Shown here one piece after another: positions 8,184 to 16,991 of a DNA stretch of 64,000 nt (the first letter of the stretch is position 1; each line of letters opens with the position of its first letter). The notes beneath the pieces are model-generated. The model worked only from the letters and a program-made list of their open reading frames with translations. It ran no database searches and was not told the origin of the DNA. The position numbers and the translations under genes are program-made. This DNA comes from CAVSNH01 sp963729275 (GTDB lineage: Bacteria; Actinomycetota; Acidimicrobiia; Acidimicrobiales; RAAP-2): positions 434,001 to 498,000 of the forward strand of contig CAVSNH010000003.1 of NCBI GenBank assembly GCA_963729275.1, given 5' to 3'.

Positions 8184-9131
8184 GTGTCCGACCGCCAGCT
8201 CGTCGTCCTGGGCACGGCCAGCCAGGCACCGACCAGGTATCGCAACCACAACGGCTACCTGCTTCGGTGGGACGGCACCGACATCCTCTTCGACCCCGGT
8301 GAGGGCACCCAACGCCAGATGCTGTGGGCGGGCGTCACGGCCAGCCACATCCGGGTCATCTGCATCACCCACTTCCATGGTGACCACTGCCTGGGGCTGC
8401 CCGGTGTCCTGCAGCGCCTGGCCCTCGACCGGGTCACCCATCCGGTGACCGTGCTCTTCCCGGCATCGGGACAGCCGTTCTTCGACCGTCTCCGTCACGC
8501 CTCGGTGTTCTGGGACGGGGACCTCGACATCCGGCCGATGCCCGTCGAGTCCGACGGTCCGGTGGCCACCGTGGAGCCTTCGTTGACCATCTCCGCCCGC
8601 CGTCTGGACCACGAGCCCGACACCTTCGGCTGGCGGGTCGAGGAGGCCCCGTCTCGGCGCATGCTGCCCGACCGTCTCCAGGAGCGCGGCATCGACGGTC
8701 CGGCCGTCGGCGAGCTGGCGCGGCGTGGCGTCCTCGAGATCGGTGGCCGCCGGGTCTCGGTCGACGAGGTCAGCGTCCCCCGGCGGGGCCAGTCGATGGC
8801 CTTCGTCATGGACACCGGCGTGTGCGCAGCCGCCGTCGACTTGGCCCGCGGTGTCGACTTGATGGTGTGCGAGTCCACCTTCGCCACCAGCGAGCAGGAC
8901 CTGGCCAGGCGGTGGCACCACCTGACCGCGGCCGATGCCGGACGGGTAGCACGGTACGCCGGCGCCCGCCTCCTCGTACTCGCCCACTTCTCCCAGCGCT
9001 ATCCGGACGTGACGCCGTTGGTCGAGGAAGCCGCGGCCTTCTTCCCTTCGGTCATGGCCGCCGCCGACCTCGACCGGGTGTCGGTGCCGCGCCGAGAGTT
9101 GGTGCGCGGAACGGAGGCGGAATTGGCCTGA
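8184..9131 (+). CDS. rnz: Ribonuclease Z (tRNA 3'-end processing metallo-hydrolase)
   Basis: 315 residues from GTG 8184 (VSDRQLVVLGTASQAPT). The zinc-binding signature THFHGDHCLGLPG (His63, His65, Asp67, His68) lies where expected. Further conserved parts are HNGYLLRW, FDPGEGTQRQM, AFVMDTGVCAAAVDLARGVD and the late His motif RLLVLAHFSQRYPD. Length and motifs fit bacterial RNase Z, which cuts pre-tRNAs 3' of the discriminator base. A longer reading from 8139 or 8160 is possible, but the chosen start places the first strand as in the family. Confidence 0.93.
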   Translation: MSDRQLVVLGTASQAPTRYRNHNGYLLRWDGTDILFDPGEGTQRQMLWAGVTASHIRVICITHFHGDHCLGLPGVLQRLALDRVTHPVTVLFPASGQPFFDRLRHASVFWDGDLDIRPMPVESDGPVATVEPSLTISARRLDHEPDTFGWRVEEAPSRRMLPDRLQERGIDGPAVGELARRGVLEIGGRRVSVDEVSVPRRGQSMAFVMDTGVCAAAVDLARGVDLMVCESTFATSEQDLARRWHHLTAADAGRVARYAGARLLVLAHFSQRYPDVTPLVEEAAAFFPSVMAAADLDRVSVPRRELVRGTEAELA

Positions 9132-9170
9132 CCGCGGCCTCGGACGTCAGCCCGACAACCTTTCAACCGC

Positions 9171-10229
9171 TCAACCGCCGCGCTCGTGCTCGACCAGCAA
9201 TTCCACGGCCACTTCCTCGATGCACGACACCGGCTCGGACATGGCCCGCGACCGTCCGAAGCGGTCGATGAGCGACACGACCCGGACGCCGCGCCTCGAG
9301 GCTTCGAGCTTGGCCTGGCTGGTGGCCCGGCCGGCCACGATGATCACTGGCACACCTTGCACCTCAGCATCGTCGATGACACCGCCGACCACCTTGCCGA
9401 GAAACGATTGTTCGTCGAGGGCGCCTTCGCCGGTCACGACGAGATCGGCGGCGGCCAGGGCTCGGCGCAGGTCGATGGACTCGGCCACAAGCTCGTACCC
9501 GGAGCGCAGCTCGCCCCCCATGGCCACGATGGCGCCGCCGAAGCCTCCGGCCGCTCCGGCGCCGGGCACGGAAGCCACGTCGGCTCCGAACTCCTCTCGG
9601 TAGCGCCGGACCAAAAGCTCGAGTCGCGCCTCGAGCAGTTCGACCTGCTCGACGCTCGCTCCTTTCTGGGGCGCGAACAAGCGGGCGGCTTCGACGAAAC
9701 CGATGTACACGTCGCACGCGCCGACCAGGCGCACCCCGTGCAGGCCCCCACGGGAGCGCACCGCGGCCGAGGCTTCCCACCCGCCATCGGTCGAGGCCGA
9801 TCCACCGAGGCCCACAATGATCCGACCACCACCATCACCATCACCACCGCCGCCGCCACCACCGACGGCGTCCGCCGCCGCCGCGATCAGCTGGCCAGTG
9901 CCGACCGAGGTCGCCGCCACCGCGTCGTTGCCGTTGGAGCCGCCCACCAGGGACAGGCCGGACGCTCGGGCCATCTCGATGACGGCCAGCTCGCCGTCCG
10001 TCCGCCATTCGGCAACCACCTCGTGACCGAGCGGACCACACACCGGCTCGAAGCGGGCCTCGAGGTGGCGGACGGCAAAGACGTCGAGCAGGCCGTCCCC
10101 GCCGTCGGAGAGGGGCTGGGCCTCCGCCTCCCAACCCCGCCGACGCCCCGCCCGGACCAGGGCGGCTGCAACCTCGGCGGCCGTGGCCGTCCCCCGGTAC
10201 TTGTCGGGAGCGGCCAGCAGACGGGGCAT
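9171..10229 (-). CDS. glxK: Glycerate kinase (GarK/GlxK family) with a Gly-rich insert
   Basis: 352 residues from ATG 10229, starting MPRLLAAPDKYRGTATAAEV. Family landmarks are APDKYRGT, SDGGDGLLD, EMARASGLSLV, GLGGSASTDGGWEA, GAAGGFGGAIVAMGGEL and VVTGEGALDEQSFLGK (C-terminal catalytic motif). It phosphorylates glycerate using ATP in glyoxylate or glycolate use. Unusual: between DAV and RIIVGLGG is a run of about 13 residues made only of Gly and Asp, encoded by a CAC/ACC/GCC-rich microsatellite near 9825-9865. It is divergent from the next gene. Confidence 0.92.
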   Translation of the reverse strand: MPRLLAAPDKYRGTATAAEVAAALVRAGRRRGWEAEAQPLSDGGDGLLDVFAVRHLEARFEPVCGPLGHEVVAEWRTDGELAVIEMARASGLSLVGGSNGNDAVAATSVGTGQLIAAAADAVGGGGGGGDGDGGGRIIVGLGGSASTDGGWEASAAVRSRGGLHGVRLVGACDVYIGFVEAARLFAPQKGASVEQVELLEARLELLVRRYREEFGADVASVPGAGAAGGFGGAIVAMGGELRSGYELVAESIDLRRALAAADLVVTGEGALDEQSFLGKVVGGVIDDAEVQGVPVIIVAGRATSQAKLEASRRGVRVVSLIDRFGRSRAMSEPVSCIEEVAVELLVEHERGG

Positions 10230-10300
10230 GCCCCACTGTGCCTCCCGCCGGAGTGTGGGGAGGGTGACCGGGTGAAGCGGGTCCTCGTCACGCCTGACTT

Positions 10301-10324
10301 TGTAATGATGTAATCTTCGTTACA
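10301..10324. promoter_or_regulatory. Candidate operator: imperfect 24-bp palindrome TGTAA...TTACA
   Basis: In the 148-base divergent intergenic region between glycerate kinase and the next gene. TGTAATGA at 10301 faces TCGTTACA ending at 10324; 17 of 24 positions are symmetric, and TGTAAT also recurs directly at 10308. It is the only AT-rich patch in the region and lies 54 bases before the downstream start, where a repressor would act. The binding protein is not known. Confidence 0.4.
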
Positions 10325-10377
10325 GGCAGAAAGACCCGAAGGTTCTACTCACCGTCGGGAATCAAGGAGGAGTGGAC

Positions 10378-10980
10378 ATGGCCCACGCACGAGCAGGGAT
10401 GGGACGAGGTATGGGGCGTGGGGGCATGGGACGGCGAGCCGCTGGACCAACCGTCGAATCGGAGCGCATCTCGGTCGATGACGTTGCCGCATGGCTGGCG
10501 GGGCGGCTTCCCGACGATTGGTTCGAGGCCCCGCCCGCGGTCACCGTGGACCGGGACGAGATCCTCGTCTTCGGCCGCCTGCGCCCACCCGACCTTCCGA
10601 AGGACGCCGACGAGCCGACGCATGCCGCAGCCGAGATCGGCCGGATCTCCCGCTTCCGGGAGGACACTCGGGACCAACGCATCGCGGTCGCCCAGGAAGC
10701 CGAGCACCGGTTCGGCCGGACGATCAGCTGGGGAGCGGAGTCGGGATCGACCAGCGCCGTGTTCACCAATCTGTCGGTGCCGGTCATGACCCGGCTCCGG
10801 CAACCCGAGCGTCGGGTGCTCGACACCCTGGTCGACTCGGGCGTCGCCCGCAGCCGGTCGGACGCGCTGGCCTGGTGCGTCAAGCTGGTGTCGGCCAACA
10901 CCGACGAATGGCTCGAGAACCTGCGTTCGGCCATGTCGGCCGTCGAGTCGGTGCGTGGCCAAGGCCCCACCGTCGGCTGA
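10378..10980 (+). CDS. Hypothetical protein with Gly/Arg/Met-rich N-terminus and possible ribbon-helix-helix-like C-terminus
   Basis: 200 residues from ATG 10378, placed seven bases after a perfect AAGGAGG. It opens with a low-complexity tail (MAHARAGMGRGMGRGGMGRR), then an acidic soluble region rich in charged residues (VESERISVDDVAAWLAGRLP). The C-terminal part (FTNLSVPVMTRLRQPERRVL, then GVARSRSDALAWCVKLV) has the look of a short strand followed by two helices as in ribbon-helix-helix proteins, though I cannot assign it with certainty. A palindromic site lies 54 bases upstream, so autoregulation is conceivable. Confidence 0.6.
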   Translation: MAHARAGMGRGMGRGGMGRRAAGPTVESERISVDDVAAWLAGRLPDDWFEAPPAVTVDRDEILVFGRLRPPDLPKDADEPTHAAAEIGRISRFREDTRDQRIAVAQEAEHRFGRTISWGAESGSTSAVFTNLSVPVMTRLRQPERRVLDTLVDSGVARSRSDALAWCVKLVSANTDEWLENLRSAMSAVESVRGQGPTVG

Positions 10981-11039
10981 GGGTCCTCCTCGAGACATCC
11001 ATCGAACCCTCGGCGATGGCGGGCTGGCCGCAGGGCACG

Positions 11040-12137
11040 TCAACCGAAAGCGGCGGCGAGCGCCGCACGCCAGGCCCGCAGCTCCGATGAATGGGCCTCC
11101 GGAGTGCGCCCCAGGCGTACGGTCACGAGGTCGGCCGCCGGGCTGACGTCGATGAACTGCCCGTCGTGCCCGGCCGCCCAGAACCGGCCGGTGGCATCGG
11201 GTGCAGCCCACCAATGGCGGCCATAGAAGTCTTCCCCGTCGGGGTCGGCAGACCGGGCCCTCCGTCCGTGGTCCACCCACCCCTCGGGAAGCAGTCGAGT
11301 GCCCTCCCAGATCCCGTCCCGAAGGTAGAGGAGCCCGAATTTGGCGAAGTCGCGGGCGGTGGCGTAAGCGTAGGAGGACGCCACCCAGGTCCCGGCATCG
11401 TCGAAGGTGGCCCGGGCCGACGACATCCCGATCGGGCCGAACAGCCGGTCGTGGAGCGCGGCCCGATACGGCTCTCCCGCCCCGACGGTGCGGGCCACGA
11501 TGCCGGAGACGATGTTGCTCGTGCCGCTCGAGTAGTTGAAGCGGGTCCCCGGTAGGGCAGCCAGAGCCCGATCGGCGGCGAAGGCGGCCATGTCCGACTG
11601 TCCCTCACCGAACAGCATGGCCATGACGTCGGAATGTTCGGCGTCCTCGTAGTGCTCGGCGAAGTCGAGCCCGTCGCGCATCTCGAGCAAGTGTTGGAGG
11701 GTGATCTGCTCCCGCGGGTCGCCCTCTCCCCGCCAGAGCGGCACGTCTGGCGGCCTGTCGGGGTCGAGTCGCCCGTCGCCGGTGAGCATGCCGACCACCG
11801 CGTGCAGCATCGATTTGGCCACGGACCACGAGAGGAGCGGCGTGTCCACCGTGACCGCCCGGCCCGGTCCTTCGAGGCGTGGCAGCCGGCCCTCGTAGCG
11901 CTCGTAGACGAGCCGGCCACGGTGCACGATGACGAGGGCGTAGGTTTCGGTCAGGGGGCCGGCCGGGTCGAAGGCGGCCTCGACGAGCGGTGCGATCTCA
12001 ACGCCGTCCGGCACCGGCCCCCTCGGCCACCCGTGCGTCGGGTACGGCACGCCGGCGGCCTGCGCCGGTAGCGGGACGAGCGGCGACCCGGGGTCGGGGA
12101 AGCCCATCGCCTCGTCGTCGGTGGCGGGTCCGGACAC
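11040..12137 (-). CDS. Class C beta-lactamase-like serine hydrolase (EstB/CubicO type)
   Basis: 365 residues from GTG 12137, with GAGGAGC just before it. The catalytic SxxK is in LLSWSVAKSMLHAVVGML. The second motif is FNYSSGTSNIVSGIV (Tyr present, YxN written as Y-S-S), and the C-terminal part has WWAAPDATGRFWAAGHDGQF with the H-D-G-Q equivalent of the KTG box. No signal peptide is visible, so it is probably cytoplasmic. Such proteins are usually esterases or peptidases rather than antibiotic-hydrolysing enzymes; the substrate is unknown. Confidence 0.87.
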   Translation of the reverse strand: MSGPATDDEAMGFPDPGSPLVPLPAQAAGVPYPTHGWPRGPVPDGVEIAPLVEAAFDPAGPLTETYALVIVHRGRLVYERYEGRLPRLEGPGRAVTVDTPLLSWSVAKSMLHAVVGMLTGDGRLDPDRPPDVPLWRGEGDPREQITLQHLLEMRDGLDFAEHYEDAEHSDVMAMLFGEGQSDMAAFAADRALAALPGTRFNYSSGTSNIVSGIVARTVGAGEPYRAALHDRLFGPIGMSSARATFDDAGTWVASSYAYATARDFAKFGLLYLRDGIWEGTRLLPEGWVDHGRRARSADPDGEDFYGRHWWAAPDATGRFWAAGHDGQFIDVSPAADLVTVRLGRTPEAHSSELRAWRAALAAAFG

Positions 12138-12266
12138 CGCTCCTCATGGTAGGGAGCCGGTCGCCCGACGGCCGAGGACGTTCGGGACGGCCCACTAGGG
12201 TGACGGCACCCCGACCCGGTGCCGTCGATCGGCCGGGTGCGTCCGTATGGCAAGAGCGAGGACTCG

Positions 12267-13439
12267 ATGGGACCACGGCGCACGTCGACGAACCGGACCG
12301 CCGACTGTGTCGTGGTCGGTGGAGGCCTCGTCGGTGTGGCCCTCGCCTACGAGCTCGTGTGCGAGGGTGCCGAGGTCGTGCTGGTCGACCGCCACGACCC
12401 CGGGCGAGCTACCGACGCCGGCGCCGGCATCCTCTCCCCCGAAACCAACCAGGACCCGGGCCCGGGCCCCTTCGTCGTCGGATGTGGCGCCGCTCGCCAT
12501 TACGAAGACCTGATCACCCGCCTGGCCGACGACGGGATTGCCGACGCCGGCTACGCCCGGACGGGCTCCATGCTCATCGCCGAGCGGCCGGGCGACGACG
12601 AGGTGATGGACGCGGCCGTGTCGCTCATCCGTGGCCGGGCCCCGGCGACCGAGGAGATCGATGCCGACCAGGCTCGCCGGCACTTCCCCCTCCTCGGCAC
12701 CGTCCGTCGTGCTCTCTTCAACCCCGCGGGACGCCGTGTCGACGGTCGTGCACTGCGCGCCGCGCTGCTGGCCGCGGCCGAGCGCCGAGGACTGTGGGTC
12801 GAGCGGGCCTCGGTCACCACCGTCGATGCCGACCGACCTGCAGGGGTCGTCACCGGCGTCCGCACCGAGGACGGCGCCATCGGCGCGGCCACCGTCGCCC
12901 TGGCTGGAGGGGCATGGACCCCGGAGTTGGCCGACGCCTTCGGAGTGTCGCTACCCGTCCGACCGCTGAAGGGCCAGATCGCCCACCTCCGGCTGCCGGC
13001 CACCGACTCGTCGACGTGGTCCATCGTGCAGCCCGTGCTCGGCTTCTACCTCGTTCCCTGGCCCGACGGCCGGGTGGCCTGCGGCGGCACCATGGAGGCC
13101 GAGGCCGGGTTCGACCACCGGGTCACGGCCGACGGAGTCCTCCAGCTCCTGCGCGAATGCCTGCGGACCGCCCCCGGCCTGGCTCAGGCCGAGTTGCTCG
13201 AGGTCCGCGTCGGCTCGCGACCGGCGTCCGGCGATGGGCTCCCCATAGCCGGCGCCGTTCCCGGCTGGTCCAACGCCTTCGTGGCCACCGGCCACGGGGC
13301 CGAGGGTCTGCTGCTCGGCCCCTTGACCGCCAGGTTCACGGCCGCCCTGATGCTCGGCCGGCCGCCGACTGCTCTCCTGGCCGACGCCGACGTGGTCAGC
13401 GAGCTCGCCGGCTGGTCCCCGACTCGTTTCCAGACCTGA
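12267..13439 (+). CDS. FAD-dependent amine/amino-acid oxidase (DAO family)
   Basis: 390 residues from ATG 12267. The Rossmann dinucleotide motif CVVVGGGLVGVALAYELVCE is followed by EVVLVDRHDPGRATDAGAG (the acidic residue that binds FAD ribose). Further DAO landmarks are VDGRALRAALLAAAERRG, RPLKGQIAHLRLP, GRVACGGTMEAEAGFD and the C-terminal RVGSRPASGDGLPIAG with GHGAEGLLLGPLTARF. It resembles glycine oxidase (ThiO) and D-amino-acid dehydrogenases in length and order. No thiamine gene is nearby, so the substrate stays open. Confidence 0.85.
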   Translation: MGPRRTSTNRTADCVVVGGGLVGVALAYELVCEGAEVVLVDRHDPGRATDAGAGILSPETNQDPGPGPFVVGCGAARHYEDLITRLADDGIADAGYARTGSMLIAERPGDDEVMDAAVSLIRGRAPATEEIDADQARRHFPLLGTVRRALFNPAGRRVDGRALRAALLAAAERRGLWVERASVTTVDADRPAGVVTGVRTEDGAIGAATVALAGGAWTPELADAFGVSLPVRPLKGQIAHLRLPATDSSTWSIVQPVLGFYLVPWPDGRVACGGTMEAEAGFDHRVTADGVLQLLRECLRTAPGLAQAELLEVRVGSRPASGDGLPIAGAVPGWSNAFVATGHGAEGLLLGPLTARFTAALMLGRPPTALLADADVVSELAGWSPTRFQT

Positions 13440-13527
13440 GCAGACCCGGCAGACAGTCTCTGGTTGGCCCTCGGTCGCCAGCACCAGCAGGCAGTCAGCC
13501 GCCGGCCGGCCCTGGGGGCACCGCCCC

Positions 13528-14340
13528 TCACTCCTTGAAGAAGGACACGAGCTCAGCCGCCACCGCCGTGGCGTGGGTCATGGGACCGAGATGGCTGGCG
13601 CCGGCGATCTCTGTGAAGCGCGCCCCGGGGATCTGTGCCGCCGCCTGGCGGGCCCGATCCGGGGGCGAGTCGACATCGTGCTCAAAGCTCAGGACGAGGA
13701 TGGGCACGGACAGGTCGGGCCAGACCTTCATCCGGTCGGTGTCGAGGGACAACGCCATGCAGGCGGCGTACTGGCCCTCGCGCCCGGGATTGGGCCATAC
13801 CTCCATGTCGCCGATCATCGACAGCCAGGCGTCGACCACGGCATCGTCCTGCAGCTCGCGGTTGGGCAGGTAGCGAATGGTCTCGGTTGCGTAGAACAAC
13901 CGGGGCAGCTCGACCCCCGAGCGGGCAATCGACAGCTCGACCGAGGTGATGGCCTTCTCCCACGACGTGGGCACGTTGCAGCTGCCGATCAGGGCGGCGG
14001 CGGCCACCCGTTCGGGAAGACGGGCGCACATGGTCTCGGCGATCCACCCGCCCATGGAGTAGCCGGCCAGCCGGGTCGCCCCGATGCCGAGGTGGTCGAG
14101 CAGGCCGACGGTGTCGTCCACCATCTCGGCGATCGTGTAGGGGGCCGGGGGTGAGGAGGAGGGGGCCACCCCCCGATTGTCGAAGGTGACGACCGAGAAG
14201 CCGGCGGCCACGAGGAGGGGGGCCACCCCGAGGTCCCAGGCGATGGCCGGCTGTCCGCAGCCGCAGATGAGGACGACCGGGTCGCCGACACCCCGTACCT
14301 GGTAGTCGAGAGTGACGCCGTCGAGCTCGAAGGTGGGCAT
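13528..14340 (-). CDS. Alpha/beta hydrolase
   Basis: 270 residues from ATG 14340 (MPTFELDGVTLDYQVRGVGD). The nucleophile elbow is GYSMGG; the oxyanion region is VVLICGCGQP. The acid is probably the Asp in LSFEHDVDSPPD and the catalytic His is in EIAGASHLGPMT. It resembles enol-lactone hydrolases and haloperoxidase-type members. The start is 15 bases after the stop of the LLM oxidoreductase, so it is the last gene of a four-gene operon and may act on an ester or lactone made by the upstream enzymes. Confidence 0.88.
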   Translation of the reverse strand: MPTFELDGVTLDYQVRGVGDPVVLICGCGQPAIAWDLGVAPLLVAAGFSVVTFDNRGVAPSSSPPAPYTIAEMVDDTVGLLDHLGIGATRLAGYSMGGWIAETMCARLPERVAAAALIGSCNVPTSWEKAITSVELSIARSGVELPRLFYATETIRYLPNRELQDDAVVDAWLSMIGDMEVWPNPGREGQYAACMALSLDTDRMKVWPDLSVPILVLSFEHDVDSPPDRARQAAAQIPGARFTEIAGASHLGPMTHATAVAAELVSFFKE

Positions 14341-14355
14341 AGCGCGGGGACTGCG

Positions 14356-15360
14356 CTAGGGCAACGAGAGCTTGGGCACGACCTCGGCCATGAACCGTCG
14401 GAGCGTCTCGTCGGCCGGGTAGTCGCGCAGCCACAGGATGAGGCCGCGACATCCCGCGTCGAGATAGGCCTGCGTCTTCTCGATCACATGTTCGACTGTG
14501 CCCACCAGGTTGTCGGCCAGGTACGGCTCGGTGGCGGTCCGTCCCCACAAGCTGCCGCCGCCCTCCGACTCGCACCAGGCGACGGCGTCGCGCTCGGTGT
14601 CGAAAAGCCGGCAATCGGGCCCGTGGGTGCGGTTGATCTCGTCGAAGGGACGGCCGACTTCCTCACAGTGACGGGCCAGGGCCGCCGACTTGCGCTCGAA
14701 GGCCTCGATCCCCACCTGCCAATTGGTGAGGTCGGCCCGGCGGGCGGCGATCCGCAGATTGACCCGCTCGCCGCCTCCACCGACCAGGATGGGTGGCAGT
14801 TGCTGGACGGGCTTCGGGTCGCAGTAGGCCCCCTCGAAGTGGAGGTGGTCACCGGCAAAGGTCACCTGCTCCTCGGTCCACATCCGGCGGACGACCTCGA
14901 TGGTCTCGTCCAGCACGGCAAGGCGCTCGAGGTTCGAGCGGTACTCATAGCCGTAGGCCTGGTACTCCTCGTCGTACCACCCGGCACCCAGGCCGAGGAT
15001 GAGCCGTCCCTCCGAGAACACGTCGATGCACGCCGTCTCCTTGGCCAGGAGCCCGGCGTTGCGGTACGACGAACACGTCACCAGCTGGCCCAGGCCGATG
15101 CGCGACGTGCGCTGCGAGAGCGCGGCCAGGGTGGTGAAGGCCTCGAACACGTGGGTCGGCTCTCGGCGCGGCACGGTCTCGACGTGGTCGTACACCCACA
15201 GATGGTCGTAGCCGAGTGACTCGGCCAGGCCGGCCAGCTCCACGCTGCGGGCCCAGGCGTCGGGACCGCTCCATCCGGTGTACTCGAGCTTCCAGCCCTG
15301 GGGAACGAAGACGCCGACCTCGAGACCATCGGGTGGGCCAGAGGCGGCGGCGGCGGTCAC
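14356..15360 (-). CDS. LLM-class (F420-type) oxidoreductase
   Basis: 334 residues from GTG 15360, whose GTGA overlaps the upstream stop, with GGGAG before it; an upstream GTG at 15390 is an alternative. Luciferase-like TIM-barrel features are EVGVFVPQGWKLEY, LAESLGYDHLWVYDHVETVP, EAFTTLAALSQRTSRIGLGQ, GRLILGLGAGWYDEEYQAYG and PPILVGGGGERVNLRIAARR. Actinobacterial members with this layout mostly use F420; FMN use cannot be excluded from sequence alone. It is coupled to VOC and alcohol dehydrogenase genes, which suggests a role in the degradation of a small ring or polyketide-like compound. Confidence 0.88.
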   Translation of the reverse strand: MTAAAASGPPDGLEVGVFVPQGWKLEYTGWSGPDAWARSVELAGLAESLGYDHLWVYDHVETVPRREPTHVFEAFTTLAALSQRTSRIGLGQLVTCSSYRNAGLLAKETACIDVFSEGRLILGLGAGWYDEEYQAYGYEYRSNLERLAVLDETIEVVRRMWTEEQVTFAGDHLHFEGAYCDPKPVQQLPPILVGGGGERVNLRIAARRADLTNWQVGIEAFERKSAALARHCEEVGRPFDEINRTHGPDCRLFDTERDAVAWCESEGGGSLWGRTATEPYLADNLVGTVEHVIEKTQAYLDAGCRGLILWLRDYPADETLRRFMAEVVPKLSLP

Positions 15361-15803
15361 TTCGAGAACTCCCACCACTGCACCTCGCACATCATGGGCA
15401 GCAGGTAGCGCACGTAGAACGAGTGGATCTTGACCACCTGGCGGTCATCGGTGTGCAGGTCGATGAGATCCACGCGGTCGTCCTTGTCCCGGAAGGCGAC
15501 GGCCCGGTCTCGCAGGCCGACCAGCTCCTCCTCCGATCCCACGGCGAAGCCGAAGTGATCGAGGCGGGCACACGTCATGGGCTCGTCCTCGGCGATCAGG
15601 AACATGAACTGGTCCCAGTGCACGCACGAGAAGACCAGTCGGTGGCGGTCCTCGGTCAGCATCTCGAGCTCCTCGAAACCGAACACCTCGCCCCAGAACC
15701 GGCACAGGTCGGCTCGGTGCTCGACGTCGAGCCCGTCGGCCGACAGGCTCATGGCCACGTGGTTGAACCGGGGGTTCCCCGTCGGGTAGAAGGGATGGCT
15801 CAC
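15357..15803 (-). CDS. VOC (glyoxalase/dioxygenase fold) protein
   Basis: 148 residues from ATG 15803. FNHVAMSLSADGLD opens the first beta-alpha-beta module, with a metal-ligand-type His. RLVFSCVHWDQFMFLIAEDE is the middle strand pair, and CARLDHFGFAVGSEEELVGL opens the second module with His. IKIHSFYVRYL-type residues close it (seen as VVKIHSFYVRYLLP). The fold suits a metal-dependent lyase, isomerase or dioxygenase. It overlaps both neighbours by four bases (ATGA and GTGA), so it is an obligate part of the operon. Confidence 0.85.
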   Translation of the reverse strand: MSHPFYPTGNPRFNHVAMSLSADGLDVEHRADLCRFWGEVFGFEELEMLTEDRHRLVFSCVHWDQFMFLIAEDEPMTCARLDHFGFAVGSEEELVGLRDRAVAFRDKDDRVDLIDLHTDDRQVVKIHSFYVRYLLPMMCEVQWWEFSK

Positions 15804-16879
15804 CGTCCACCCCCCGGTGAGGATGCCGCGGCCACGCGGGGCACGACCATGACCTTCCCGGCCAGGCGCCCCTCGGCCAGGTCGACGAGGGTGTCAGACA
15901 GCCGGTCCAGGGTCACGTCCTCCGTCTCGATGAGAAGCTCGGCCGGGAAGTCAGGCCGGGCCAGCAAAGCCAGAGCCCGCTCGAAGCCGCCGGCGTCGTA
16001 GACGAACGAGCCACGGACGGACAGCTCGTTCAGCACGAACCGGTTGGGATCGAACGACGGGCCCTCGATCCCGGCGCCGACGAGGGCCAAGGTGCCGCCG
16101 CGGGCCAGTTGGTAGAAGCCGGCCTCCATGGCCGCCTTCTTGCCCGAGCACTCGAGGACCACGTGGAACGACGGGTCGGCCAGGCGCTCGGGCTCCCAGG
16201 GCGGGAACCGCTCGAGGTGGGCCGGCTCCCAGACGTCCGTGGCCCCGAGGTCGGCGGCCAACTTCCTCCGCCGCTCGCCCGGCTCGACGGCCACCACGTC
16301 GACGATGCCCATGGCCCGGAGAGCGGCAATGGACAGCGCGCCGATGGGGCCGGCCCCGATGACGAGGACCCGGTCACCCGGTTTCGCCCCCGAGCGGGTG
16401 ATGCCGTGGAGAGCCACGGCCAGAGGCTCGGCCAGGGCGGCGTGGCGCGGGCTCACCCCCTCGGGCACACGGACGAGGGCGGCCGCCCGCACCAGGATGT
16501 AGCGGGCGAAGGCGCCGTCACCGAAGTGGCCGGCCGAGCCCCGTCGGTTCTCGCACTGTGACGGCTTGCCTTCGAGGCAGCGCCGGCAGTGGCCGCACTT
16601 GGGGGACGGGCCACCGACGACGGCCTCGCCGATCTTCCACCCTTCGACGTCCCGGCCGAGGGCGACGATCGTCCCCGTGTACTCGTGGCCGGCGATGAGC
16701 CCCGGGGTGTCACCCCACCCTTCGAGCAGGATGTGGAGGTCGGAGCCGCAGATGCCGCAGTAGCTCACTTCGAGCAGCACCTGGTCGGGCTCGGGCGTGG
16801 GCACCGGCCGTTCCTCGACCACCACGTCCCCTTTGGCCCGGTAGACGGCGGCCGGCATCACCGCGGGCAGATCGCCCAT
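15800..16879 (-). CDS. Zinc-dependent alcohol dehydrogenase (MDR superfamily)
   Basis: 359 residues from ATG 16879 (MGDLPAVMPAAVYRAKGDVV). The catalytic zinc site is C-G-I-C-G-S-D (Cys41) plus GHEYTG. The structural zinc site is PKCGHCRRCLEGKPSQC with four cysteines. The NAD(P) fold motif is VLVIGAGPIGALSIAALRAM. It oxidises an alcohol, possibly a sorbitol- or threonine-dehydrogenase-like substrate. It is the first gene of the operon; its stop overlaps the VOC start by four bases. Confidence 0.92.
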   Translation of the reverse strand: MGDLPAVMPAAVYRAKGDVVVEERPVPTPEPDQVLLEVSYCGICGSDLHILLEGWGDTPGLIAGHEYTGTIVALGRDVEGWKIGEAVVGGPSPKCGHCRRCLEGKPSQCENRRGSAGHFGDGAFARYILVRAAALVRVPEGVSPRHAALAEPLAVALHGITRSGAKPGDRVLVIGAGPIGALSIAALRAMGIVDVVAVEPGERRRKLAADLGATDVWEPAHLERFPPWEPERLADPSFHVVLECSGKKAAMEAGFYQLARGGTLALVGAGIEGPSFDPNRFVLNELSVRGSFVYDAGGFERALALLARPDFPAELLIETEDVTLDRLSDTLVDLAEGRLAGKVMVVPRVAAASSPGGGR

Positions 16880-16991
16880 GATCACCTTCCCCCGTCGGGC
16901 CCGCACCACCGGAGCGGCAGCCGCGACCCGACATCGACGACCTGGTCAGCCTAGGCGCGGGTGTGCCGGCCAAGTCCAGGCCGGCTCCCGT

